From Leguminivora glycinivorella (Eukaryota > Arthropoda > Insecta > Lepidoptera > Tortricidae): a DNA stretch of 64,000 nucleotides. The DNA lies in NCBI RefSeq assembly GCF_023078275.1, contig NC_062971.1:620001-684000 (forward strand), read 5' to 3'. The position numbers were made by a program, and so were the translations under genes. Position 1 is the stretch's first letter, and the number at the start of each line of letters is the position of its first letter. Below the pieces are notes generated by a model that worked only from the letters and a program-made list of their open reading frames with translations, had not been told where the DNA came from and did not search any database. Below, piece after piece: positions 33,708 through 44,466 of this stretch.

Positions 33708-35147
33708 GGTTAACATTTAATCAATGCCTGAAGAGGTTTTTGTTTTCTTCTCATTGTTTTATTTTATTAAAATTTGAATAGTGATCCTTTTTTACAATGC
33801 AAGGAATAAGCACGCGTTGCAAATTAGTGAATTAAAGTGCGATCCAAAGTTAATTAGATGTGCTAATTAATTATTGAAATGGCGGCTTTTGTCCGCTGAA
33901 GCGGCTAATGGTAATTTCTACTCGGCTAGTGTTTACGGACACACAAGCATGCAATATAAATCATGTAATTCGTGTAGGAAACAATAGGTTTATATCCGAA
34001 AAAAAACCTTTTTTCAATCCATGCACTTCTAAAATTCATTCATTGAGTTCTAAAGACGAATTCTGCTAAGTTTTTAATTAATAGTATTAAAGTATGTTAT
34101 TTTAGTTTTCTTAGCGAAGAGACTGATCCCACAGTTAAACTGTGAAAACCCGTTTTGTGGGATATACTCGTATGTTTTTGTTATAATTTACCTTCTGTGT
34201 TAAAAATAAATATATAAAAAATAATAAAATGCTAAAATCTTCACCATTAGTCAAGAAACGCAGAATTCGACCATTTTGACCTTCTGCTCTAGAAGATGCG
34301 CGTGAAATGTACATTATTGCATATTTATTTAAAAATAATTTAAGCGAGTTACTGACGTGCTAAGCCGATACGACATTCGACATGTTTCGATACATTTCCG
34401 AGGATCTTTTTCAAGAGTAGCGATCCCCCATTTACGAGTCGAGAGCGCGGCGCATACTGCATATTCATATGGCATATTCGCATAACATCCTTCAGGTCTC
34501 TTAATGATATCCGTTAGAAATAAAAATTTAATTGTGATGTTGCAGAGATAGATTTTTGGTTAAAACATAACCCGTATCCCACAATCGACTTCTACGTCTT
34601 CCACGGACGATAAAGGGCTGTTGAAACTCTTAATCCAAGCAGCAAGAAAACTTGATAATATTAGATCTCCTGCGGTATTATAAATAGCTGTAGGTGGCTG
34701 TAGCAACGATAAAGTATAGATATAGGTTACAGTATAGGTTAAGCCGGTGGCTGTGGCAACAGCTACCCCGAACAATGGAGGAATTATGCAACCACGCCGG
34801 TGATATAGCTGTTTGTTGCCTTTACGACTCTATCCGATATAGGCGCGTGTTTATACTAGACAGATTGCATAGAAATAGAGATACCTAATTACCTATCTTT
34901 GGACTTGAAACTGTTTTCTCATTTTGACTTATATTCATACGAAAGATGTTAGCAGAGCATCTATTGTATGTCACCTTCAGAAGTTCCATAACTATCAGAT
35001 TAATTGGAATTGCATTGTCCTCATATCCCTGGTGCCTATTCATACCGAGTATCGAGTATCCCTAAAACAAACGCCAAAACGAAATAGGTTGATAAGACGC
35101 TTAATGAAAATATGATGGTTTTCAAGATATAATAAATAAATAATAAT
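33708..35147. other. Non-coding stretch
   Basis: 34690-34765 has a local imperfect duplication ('ggtggctgtagcaac' / 'ggtggctgtggcaac'). Frames of 60-70 codons on both strands have no domain. Confidence 0.4.
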
Positions 35148-35331
35148 AAATATTGGGGACACCTTACACAGATCAACATAGCCCCAAACTAAGCAAAGCT
35201 TGTACTATGGGTGCTAAGCGACGATATACAATATACATACTTAAATAGATAAATACATACATATATACAGACTCAGGAACAAATATCTGTGCTCATCACA
35301 CAAATAAATGCCCTTACCGGGATTCGGGATA
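35148..35331 (-). mobile_element. SINE family 1, copy without complete tRNA head
   Basis: The minus strand carries 'cccgaatcccggtaagggca', 'cagatatttgttcctgagtc', 'gcttagtttggggctatgtt' and 'tgtgtaaggtgtccccaata'. The A box is missing. Confidence 0.83.
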
Positions 35332-35824
35332 TTGACACTTTTTTACTCTTTTTTTCTTTACGTTTTATAAATTAAACGGCCAATATCTGGTTGGGGACTC
35401 AAAAACCGTGACATTTTCATTAAGGTCAAATTCGCTGTGAATAGATGACTTCTTGTTAAAATTGTATAATACAAATAAACCACCCAAATCCCAATCGACA
35501 AAAGTGACAAAAATGGTATCTAAAAGTCCTCTAATAAAATCATACGGTATTCAAAAGACTATATTTCAATACCTATCACAAGAAAGCTCATATTGAATAC
35601 ATTACAAAGGCAGGTCACGCTAGGCAGTCAAAAACAAAGCAGGTCATTGACCCCTCACAAAGGCTGTTTAAGTATGTACGGTTGTGAGATGACGGCATTA
35701 TTAAGTGACAGCTTTTTGATGAATATTCAATCATTAGTCATTATTTTTCATTTTAACTTGCGCATAAACAGAAGGTAGTGCAATTGCTATACATATAGTA
35801 GTGAAAACACGGCTTTATGAAATG
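35332..35824. other. Non-coding stretch
   Basis: Nothing recognised. Confidence 0.4.
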
Positions 35825-35998
35825 ACTAGCTTTTGCGCGCGCTCGCGTCAGAAAGAGACAAAAAGTAGCCTATGTCACTCTCCATCCCTTCAACTATCTT
35901 CACTTAAAGAATCACGCCAATTCGTCGCTCCGTTTTGCCGTGAAAGACGGACAAACAAACAGACACACACACTTTCCCATTTATAATATTAGTATGGA
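35825..35998 (+). mobile_element. Dispersed element 'ctagcttttgcccgcggc', copy 3
   Basis: A small deletion in the first 25 bp gives tagcttttgcgcgcgctcgc; otherwise collinear to taatattagtatgg. Confidence 0.82.
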
Positions 35999-37061
35999 TT
36001 ATAATGAAATATTTAAGTTTCTTAACAAAAAACGTAGGTATGTTATTTTTTACACGACTGGCCACAGAAAAAACGTATGTTGTTTTTTAGTTTAGGTACT
36101 AGATTTAGACACACAGGTATACCCTAAAATAGTACGCGGAAAGGAAGCATTATGACTTACGACTGGATCAAATTTTATTGCACATACAACCGTCAACAAT
36201 GTCAACAGATTTAGCCCTTGGCTGCTACAACAACTTGTAGGTAAGTCGGGTTCAAAGCTTAAAGTTTATTTTGGTATTCCTTTGTTAAAAAAAAAGAAAT
36301 TGAAAGAAATTTTGTGTAATTTATAATAAAGGGTATGAGTACACACATATTTCGGTTAATAATATTTTTATCTTTTACACAAACAAATGTTTTGGTACCT
36401 ACTTAATTTATTGAAATTAAAATTTGTTAACAATAGATATTCTTGTGATCTGATCTGGCGGGCAAGCACGGTCGTATGATATGACACAATACACGTACAC
36501 GATAGGCTATATCACATTAGTGTGCTAGGTCCGCTGAAATATACAAATATGACAAATCTAATCAAATGTTAACATTTATTCAATGAAAGGTAGTCATGAC
36601 ATGTACAACTAATTAATAAAATTTTAAACATTCCTTTCCCACCATCCATCAAAATCAATGACACACAAAATTAGCTTAAAACCCTCATATATTCATCCCA
36701 GTTCCGCTCACGCCCGTGCTCCGCATACAAATGCAGCCATTTTGTATTCCAGAAACGTCCAATGTCACGCCATTTCTTACTTTTAGAGAAATTCACTTTC
36801 TGGCCCATTTCACGGTCCCGCGATTGAGCGGGTTTATAACGTCGTATGTGATGATGTCGGGAAATGGGGGTTTAATTCAGTTATAAGAAGTTAAAATAAT
36901 GTGAGCGAATTATTTTTGTCACGGTCACGGTCCATCCAACTCCTGACTCCAAATTTAATCTTACATGGGCTAAATGAATAGGTTGCCAATTGCCACAAAC
37001 GTGTTAAACGTCCGATACTTTAATATTTAGATTATTTAGGCATCTAAAGCCAGAAATAACA
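35999..37061. other. Non-coding stretch
   Basis: 36454-36481 (tctggcgggcaagcacggtc) is related to the duplicated segment at 46791 and 46911. Otherwise no recognised element. Confidence 0.4.
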
Positions 37062-37155
37062 TAGTGTACCTCTGCTAGGCAGAAGACCTCCCCTCTTTTT
37101 CTCCACTCAACCACCAATTCGGATAACAAGTTTCCAAGTCGTCGCACCATCGTCG
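37062..37155 (-). mobile_element. LINE C-terminal fragment, same family as 51356
   Basis: On the minus strand 'gagtggagaaaaagagggga' with ggtcttctgcc matches the segment encoding 'VEW.K.GE.FAQ' at 51356-51514 and 53903-54035. Very short, frame unclear. Confidence 0.5.
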
Positions 37156-37222
37156 CCAAAAAAAATATATCGAGCTGAAAATAAAAGAAAAATAGGACTT
37201 GTTTTGGGATCACCTATTAAGC

Positions 37223-37373
37223 CTAGCGTCCACTAAGACGGAATCGAGCCGCGTCGAATCGAGTCCACATTTGAATGCGATTCGACGCGTCACTAATGGA
37301 ATGGACTCAGTTTAATAATTTAAATGCAGAAGGAGAACTAATGAGACTTGACTCGGCCAGCCTAGTGAGCGCC
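37223..37373. mobile_element. Possible MITE (imperfect arms)
   Basis: 'gcctagcgtccactaagacg' at left and 'ctcggccagcctagtgagcg' at right are loosely complementary. Low confidence because the arms share only part of their length. Confidence 0.35.
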
Positions 37374-37380
37374 AGTGTGT

Positions 37381-37525
37381 GTAGCCGAATGCACAAACGG
37401 TCACGATAATATCTCTTTCGTAGCTATTTATCTCTATCGCTCTTGTGTATTGGCACGACAGAGCCAGACTACATTTCTGCGGCGTTTCGGTGAGCTTTCG
37501 CGTCGCAGAAATGTCATTCGGCTAC
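37381..37525. mobile_element. MITE 'gtagccgaatg', copy 1
   Basis: Ends gtagccgaatgcac and gtcattcggctac are inverted repeats. The interior 'ctctatcgctcttgtgtatt' and 'cgacagagccagactacatt' match, in inverse orientation, the copy at 61213-61338. Confidence 0.83.
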
Positions 37526-38159
37526 GGGGCCATTCTTTAATGATATTTCATAACGTGTAACCTAAATAGTCCAATTTCCATGATTCTTCTAGGAGTTAAA
37601 TTCCCGTACGGTAGCTAGAAGTCAGGAAGCCAGTTGTTTTATTATCCATTGTCACATTGTCCAGAATCCCCATGTTTTTGTTAGTTTATTGTATTTTCAC
37701 AAAGGTTAGAATTTTCCACATCGCTTAAACACTTAATACAATTGTTAGGAACATTGAATGCCCCAAAATTGGGTAACAAAAATAACAGGATGCATAACCT
37801 AAACCGGTTGAAAATAAACCGTATTGCTATAGTTTGAAGTTGATAGTTCCATGAATTTAAATGAGTTTTAAAATACTGACACTAATTACTTGCATTGTGA
37901 AGAGATTTTGAGGAAATTAGAGCGAAATGCATTTTACGGTGTAAGGTTTCTACTTGTTCAGGAAATAACTCCGCCTGAGCTGAAACTATTTTTAGGTTGT
38001 TAGGTAGTTATGTTTACGGAGAGCTAGAAGTAGGACTAACATTTTAGAAAGTACTTCTAAAATAATGCATTGCAATTGTATAGCAAAAAAATTAATACAA
38101 ATCGAGACAGACATTAATTATGCTTTATTAAATTGTAATTTACATACATAAGTTACTCA
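37526..38159. other. Non-coding stretch
   Basis: AT-rich; nothing recognised. Confidence 0.4.
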
Positions 38160-38349
38160 TCCATACTATACTATATAATATTATAAATGGGAAAGTATGT
38201 GTGTCTGTTTGTTTGTCCGTCTTTCACGGCAAAACGGAGCGACGAACTGGCGTGATTTTTTTAAGTGGAGATAGTTGAAGAGATGGAGAGTGACATAGGC
38301 TACTTTTTGTCTCTTCCTAACGCGAACGAAGCCGGGGGCAAAAGCTAGT
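38160..38349 (-). mobile_element. Dispersed element 'ctagcttttgcccgcggc', copy 4
   Basis: Minus-strand copy; 'ccatactatactatataata' at the low-coordinate end is the diverged terminus. Confidence 0.82.
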
Positions 38350-38379
38350 GTATTAATAAAGCTCACGATGTTTTGTTTC

Positions 38380-38470
38380 AATACCACTCTTAGCAGTTGA
38401 CATTTTTACGGATTGCAGTGACACTAGATTGCTAGTCCATCGCCGGTACCACAAATTAACTCATATCCCA
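38380..38470 (+). mobile_element. Dispersed repeat T, fragment
   Basis: 'accactcttagcagttgaca' and 'gattgcagtgacactagatt' match the 3' half of the 16145 copy. Confidence 0.5.
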
Positions 38471-38523
38471 CAATAGACAGTGTGTTTTCACATTATCATT
38501 CATTCATTCATTTATTCCTTTAT

Positions 38524-39141
38524 TAGGGTTCCGTAGCCAAAATGGCAAAAACGGAACCCTTATAGTTTCGTCATGTCCGTCTGTCCGTCTGTCCGTCTGT
38601 CCGTCTGTCCGTCTGTCACAGCCGATTTACTCGGAAACTATAAGTACTACAGTGATGAAATTTGATGGGAATATGTGTTGTATGAACCGCTACAAAATTA
38701 TGACACTAAATAGTAAAAAAAAGAATTGGGGGTGGGGCCCCCATACATGTAACTGAGGGATGAAAATTTTTTTTTCGATGTACATACCCGTGTGGGGTAT
38801 CAATGGAAAGGTCTTTTAAAATGATATAAAGTTTTCTAAAAAACATTTTTCTTAAAGTGAACGGTTTTTGAGATATCAGCTCTCAAAGTCGTAAAAAGTA
38901 TGTCCCCCCCCCTCTATTTTTATAACTACGGGGTATAAAATTCTAAAAAAAATAGAGGTGATGCATGCTAATTAACTCTTTCAACGATTTTTGGTTTGAT
39001 CAAAGTATCTCTTATAGTTTTTGAGATAGGTTGATTTAACTGTAATTTTGGCAGGTGTATAAATTGACATAATAAGTTTATTATATTTGCTGCTACGGAA
39101 CCCTTTATGCGCGAGCCCGACTCGCACTTGGCCGGTTTTTC
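38524..39141 (+). mobile_element. Dispersed element 'agggttccgtag...ggccggtttt', copy 2 (diverged)
   Basis: Starts agggttccgtagccaaaatg, has (tgtccgtc)n at 38574-38617 and ends 'gactcgcacttggccggttt'. The middle differs from the other three copies, so it is a separate subfamily. Confidence 0.83.
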
Positions 39142-39216
39142 CTTTATAAAACATAGTTTTACATGTCAACAAAAGTTTTACATCAATACAATATTAAACA
39201 GTTTCGTTTTCTTTTA

Positions 39217-39318
39217 ACCCCTTATTTGCCAAGAGTGGCCCTGAAGCTTTAGTAGTTTCATGTGCTCTGTCTACCCCTTTATGGGATACAGGCGTGATTG
39301 TATGTATGTATGTATGTA
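39217..39318 (-). mobile_element. Dispersed repeat T, copy 3
   Basis: The minus strand reads (taca)n then 'gcctgtatcccataaagggg', 'agacagagcacatgaaac' and 'gccactcttggcaaataagg'. Confidence 0.75.
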
Positions 39319-39355
39319 CAATATTAAATTATTCTTAATTATTTATTGTTGTTAT

Positions 39356-39452
39356 ATCGGATGTCGAACCGATACCCCATTTATATTTAAACCGCCATCT
39401 TTGATGCCTTTGAAATCCTTCCTACATCGGATCGGATAATGTGAAAACGCAC
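39356..39452. mobile_element. MITE 'ttatccgat' family, copy 2 (left end decayed)
   Basis: The right end 'ctacatcggatcggataatg' plus tgaaaacgc is clear; the left end retains only 'tcggatgtcgaaccgat'. Confidence 0.7.
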
Positions 39453-41964
39453 TTGTGGTTATGTGGTAGTGTTGGGTGGTGAAATTCTTAACCCGTCACT
39501 GCAAGTTGCAATTTATTTGTACCAATCACCTTTATTTGGTTCTGGTGCGAGTTCCTTGTTTCTTAAACTCGATTCCCGTAGACTTGCTTAGTTTACATTA
39601 AACAAATGAACCTTATCTGTAGGGTCGTCTGATAGAATAACTCCTCCTATCTAAACAAATTGCGAGATGTTGATATCCATTAGTATCCTAATGGATGGAC
39701 GTGACAATTAGTAACTGACGCAAAGTACATGAGATAAACTGATACTATAGTAGGTAAATAGATTAGATATTGTGATGCTAAGTTTACGAAATCATTTGAT
39801 ATTGATTAATATTATGTGATTTTTTGATTGTAAGTAAAAAATATTCTCATTTGACACTATAAATTATGTAAACGTTGTTTTATTATTCAACCAGTGACCA
39901 GCTTACATGGTCAAACTGTTCATGTGTCATGTAATTACTACCAACATTGACCTTAATGACAAAAACGAAAATAACTCAATTACTTTAAACTCTTTAAAGC
40001 CCTTAAACAACTCGTAACAGTACTGTAACTTCATGTTAAAATGGCCTAAGTTTCATTGAATTATTAAGCGTTTAAGACTCTTTGGCACTATTAATAGAAT
40101 TATAGAATGTTAACAAGTTAAGCTTAAAAAGGAAACAGTTGTAATTTTGCCAATGTCATTTTATGGTAAGGTTTTACTGGTATATTTAGTTTATTTTGAT
40201 ATTTAGACTGAAACAACTCATTTTCAAACTCAAACTCAACCTTGCATCCTTCCTTATTCGCGACCTTACATATTCATTCAAAGGCAAACGGATTCGGACT
40301 GAATAATATGGCGCACGCGAGTGTGTGAATGATTGGTTGACTGAATGTTAAGGCGTTCACAGACGTGTGTATGAGGGTGTGTCTACACGTCTGGGTAGGG
40401 AATTAAGTCTGTGCTACATTTTTAAATACCTATTACGGATTGAAATAACTTGAATTTACACACAAAAGTACTCATATCAATTAAAGAAACGAGTTTTAGA
40501 TGAAATAATGTTATAAAATTCGATGAAAGTATTTTTTAATTAAATACCAGACATGATATTAGGGCCTGGATTTATTTAACTACGAATTAATATGAAACAT
40601 AGACGTCACAAAATCGCATGCAATGTAACAAGTGCAAGCAAGTGCAGTCTGGGTAATGCTAAGTGCTAACGTTGGTTAATTGTAACGTTTAACGGATGAA
40701 ACGCAGTGTAAACGCAGCAAATACAGTCGGACATGAAAGGTCTTATTCTATTTCTATTTCTACGTTAGTTACATCCTTTTAATATTGACTCTTCTGGCTT
40801 TGGAATGTGCGTTTGTCTCACTAGATGTCGTATCGGATTGGTGCTCTCCCACTGGCTGGTAAAAATGTTATATAGCATGGTGTGACAGGGACAGCGCGCC
40901 ATCGCACTGGGCTAAGCTGTTATACATACCGTCACTATTTAAAAAAAACTTGTATCTTCGTCTGCCAATGAAAAGAAAATTGTAGTAAGTATGTATGGGA
41001 TACATATAGACTTACTGCGTTTTAACTTTGAGGAGAAGCATATGAGATACGAGATTTTTTTAAAGTAGTGACGATACGTTTTATAACATTTGCACATACA
41101 TATTAACAGCCCAGTGTGGGAGCAACAAAATACGATATTTCCGTATAGCTGTAAAAAGTTCAATTTCATGGGAAAAGGCAATACTTGAATCCCTAAACTC
41201 GTCGTTACTTTTTAGATATTATTCAATGTACTTTGACACTTTCTAGCACAGTGCAATTTATAAAGAGTATCATCGTACAGTATGACTACTCCCGCTCCCC
41301 TCTGAAAGTGCCGTCCACCCGCTTTCATTTACCTCACGGTTACTGTCCGTCAAAAACGCGACCGGTGGACTATCTCACGCATTCAAGCATGGTAGAAACG
41401 CGCTTCTTTCAATACATTTATGAAATTATTTCATCGAGTTATAGTTTTTAGCTCACTTGTGCTCAGGATCTTGGCGTTCATTGATGTTTGTGTTCACACT
41501 TAAAACGTTAACAGTGTATGCCTTTACATCGCAAATGTGTAGTGTAATAAATTGTAAATAATGAACAAAAGAACTGCGTTGCATGAAATGCGGAATCTAA
41601 AATACGTAATCCTTGTAACCGGCTTAGTTCAGGTGCTATTTCAGTGAGTAAAACAAAACCCGCAGACATCTTACTTGCAGAACCCTAAAATAGTTTGTTT
41701 AAAGCCGGTTCAGGAAGTCGGGAACGCGTGACTCAGTAAAGTTACGAGTAACTAGGTAGTTAGGTGGACGCCTTTCTGGTTGCCTGAAGAAATAAGAGGT
41801 GCAATTTATCCATGTGATACAATATTAGGTGCGGGATATCGATTGCCATAATTTTTTGCCATATATTTTATTTAGTCATCCTATAACGATCATGATATAA
41901 TTATTGTTTCATATAACATCAAATAATATACATAATCAAATTGTTTAATACTATATTAATCTAA
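39453..41964. other. Long non-coding stretch
   Basis: About 2.5 kb with no recognised element. Frames such as 40939-41181 (minus) and 41233-41451 (plus) have no domain. Complementary 'tttatagc' type words are short and probably random. Confidence 0.45.
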
Positions 41965-42112
41965 TGCCAGAAACTTTTTTCCCATAAAGTCAGTTTCCAT
42001 AATGTCATTTGTCAGAATCATAATGCTTATTACCACATTCCATACCATCATTTGTATACAAATTAGCGTCCAGAAAAGCAATTTCCATAATGTGCTTTGA
42101 ATCGAAAACTAC
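41965..42112 (-). repeat. Left arm: degenerate ~16-bp periodic repeat, inverted
   Basis: 'ccataatgtcatttgtc', 'cataatgcttatta', 'ccataccatcatttgta' and 'ccataatgtgctttg' are reverse-complement forms of the 'atggcaaatgaatatt'-type module of 42480-42740. Spacing is irregular multiples near 16 bp. Confidence 0.6.
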
Positions 42113-42135
42113 TATAATATACTAGAAGGATAGAG

Positions 42136-42479
42136 AATGAAACTGCTATCAGAAAAAGGTTAGGTTAGGTTAGAACTGTGACCCCTAAAATGAAACTGCT
42201 ATCAGAAAGTAAGGTTAGAATCCATCATGAAACTGCTTGAAAAATAGGTTAGGTTAGGTTAGAACTGTGACCCCCGGAAAATGAAAATACTATCAGACAG
42301 TAGGTTAGGTTAGGTTAGAACTGCGACCCCTGGAAAATGAAACTGCTATCAGAAAGTAGGTTAGGTTAGGTTAGAACTGTGATCCCCTGGAAAATGAAAC
42401 TGCTGGAAAAGTAGGTTGAAAGGTTAGAACTGTTCCCTGGAAAATGAAACTGCTATCAGAAAGTAGGTTAGGTTAGGTA
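42136..42479 (+). repeat. ~56-bp minisatellite containing TTAGG telomere words
   Basis: Seven units beginning aaaatgaaactgctatcaga, then agtaggttaggttaggttag, then aactgtgacccctgg. Full units are 56-57 bp. Five of seven contain three head-to-tail GGTTA words, the insect telomere repeat (TTAGG)n in phase. Units 2 and 6 have shortened or mutated TTAGG blocks. Confidence 0.92.
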
Positions 42480-42740
42480 ATAATATGGCAACAATTAATA
42501 TGGCAATAATTGCTTATGGCGTTTGAATATTCTATGAAACCATATTATTGCACTTAATACATATGGCTAAAAATAGTATGGCATTGTATGATTATGGAAG
42601 GTAATATTCGGATAAACAATGAGTATGTCATATGATTTTTATGGTAAACAAATCATTCGGGAAAATGAAATTCAGGCAAGTTAGATTCGGGCAAATGAAT
42701 ATTATGTTAAATGACTGTCGGGCAAACAATAGACAACCAT
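42480..42740 (+). repeat. Right arm: degenerate ~16-bp periodic repeat
   Basis: 'atggcaacaattaat', 'atggcaataattgctt', 'atggcattgtatgatt', 'atggtaaacaaatcatt', 'cgggaaaatgaaatt', 'caggcaagttagatt' and 'cgggcaaatgaatatt' follow each other at about 15-17 bp. The first three bases drift from atg to cgg along the array. Confidence 0.7.
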
Positions 42741-42770
42741 ATTAGAACATACGATACAAGTGAAATAACA

Positions 42771-42998
42771 ACAAAATTAAAATTTTGAAAAAACCCCGAT
42801 TTTCATGAAACTAGTCTAAGAACACTCCCGACTAACTCAGCTTTCAAACAAAAAAACTAAATCGAAATTGTTTAATCCGTTCGGGAGCTACGATGCCACA
42901 GACAGACACATACACAGACAGATAGACAAACAGACAGACAGACACAGAGACACGTCAAACTTATGACACCCCGTCGTTTTTGCGTCGGGGCTTAAAAA
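42771..42998 (+). mobile_element. Dispersed repeat M, copy 2 (uninterrupted)
   Basis: Collinear with 9711-10197 but without the MITE: 'caaacaaaaaaactaaatcg' shows the empty site. Confidence 0.85.
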
Positions 42999-44029
42999 AG
43001 GAAGTCGAAACGAGTGGCGATAAATTAAAACACGACCGAAGGGAGTGATTTAAATCGACACGAGTTACGAATTTCCTTTTTTCCGAACTTGTATCGTAAT
43101 GTACTTAATACCGACTGTACCGATTTGTTATAAGAGAAACTCAAAAATCAGAACATTATTTTTTTGTCCACCACGTTTAAAACAACATGCATAGTAAAAT
43201 ATTTTATTTCATCTCAGTCTATTTTAGTCAAGGTTGAACTCTAAGCTCTCTAAAAATAGAAACTCCAAATACAAAGTACTCAGTTATACCTCCAATATAA
43301 AACATAATACCGGCACATCCTGTAGTAACACACCCCCTAAACTTTTAAAAGGTCATTGCACTCGCAAAAAAAACTGTCTACCTCAACTCTGTATCATCGA
43401 GGGTTCTTTATTTTATTTACATTTAAAATGTCGTATACTTCATATAGACACTATGGGAGTTTCGGCTTTTTTACACTGCGCTAGTAAAGAAGTAAAGACT
43501 TAAGTTGAAAATGAAAAAATAGCATGTTCAACTTTAAACATTATAGTGCAAGGTCTAAAATGCATTGGAATCGATGCCTCACACGAGATATTCGAATATT
43601 TTTCTAAAGGTTTTAAAAACATAATTTCGCACAATATAAGTTGAACCTTAATATGCCACTGATAAAATTGAAATTAAATTGACATGTTTGGCACTTAAGA
43701 CATTTCTCCAATGTTTTTTTTAAGTAATTATATTATGGGTGTTGCCATGCACAATTATGACGGATGGGATTTTAAAATGGTTAATGAGAAAATTGTTGCG
43801 GTAGGAATAATGTATGTGGTAATTGTATTTTAAACGACCGTCGATCGACGGATGATTTATCCTACTCATATAAAATTAATATTACTGACTTTAATTTTAA
43901 AAATCACTCTTATTTTCGTTAAGTAGGGTTACCTAAAAATTTCAAAAAAGTAAAACGTACAAAATTTAATGTTACTCTGAAAAACTCTAAATTATCCGAA
44001 TAGTCTAGGCAAAAACAGGCGCATAAAAT
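42999..44029. other. Non-coding stretch
   Basis: 43000-43130 has 'aacgagtggcgataaattaa' and 'ccgaagggagtgatttaaat', possibly an element edge. An 89-codon frame at 43234-43503 has no domain. Confidence 0.4.
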
Positions 44030-44212
44030 CCATACTAATATTATAAATGGGAAAGTGTGTGTGTCTGTTTGTTTGTCCGTCTTTCACGGCAAAACGGAGC
44101 GACGAATTGACGTGATGTTTTAAGTGGAGATAGTTGAAGGGATGGAGAGTGACATAGGCTACTTTTTGTCTCTTTCTCTTTTTAACGCGAGCGAAGCTGC
44201 GGGAAAAAGCTA
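44030..44212 (-). mobile_element. Dispersed element 'ctagcttttgcccgcggc', copy 5
   Basis: Minus-strand copy from 'ccatactaatattataaatg' to 'agctgcgggaaaaagct'. Confidence 0.83.
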
Positions 44213-44309
44213 ATAATATATAAAAGGAAAATTGTAATACGCAACAAAAATCTACATTCAACAAATTGTAAATGGTTAGGTATAAAAACAAATGATTAGT
44301 GGCCCCAAG

Positions 44310-44466
44310 AAAATAAATAAATACACGTTTTAAAACCTTACGTCATAATATGACTAATTATTAATTAGTCAAGTTAAGTTAGTTAGTGAGTTAGTAAGTT
44401 TTAAAACGTGTATTTATTTATTTTAAAGAACGTAAGATATTAGTAATTATCTTAATTGCGTTCTTT
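44310..44466. repeat. Stacked perfect inverted repeats (hairpin cluster)
   Basis: Two identical 27-bp arms in inverted orientation (44310-44336 and 44398-44424, containing atacacgttttaaaac) enclose a second hairpin gactaatta-t-taattagtc (44352-44370). Immediately right, aaagaacg ... cgttcttt (44425-44466) forms a third. Possibly a young MITE, but no target duplication was identified. Confidence 0.85.

Noticed and set aside
42136..42479. True interstitial telomere
   Set aside because: TTAGG words come in threes inside a 56-bp unit, not as a continuous array, so this is a minisatellite and not a simple telomere insertion.
43234..43503. 89-codon plus-strand frame
   Set aside because: No domain, AT-biased codons, no neighbours.
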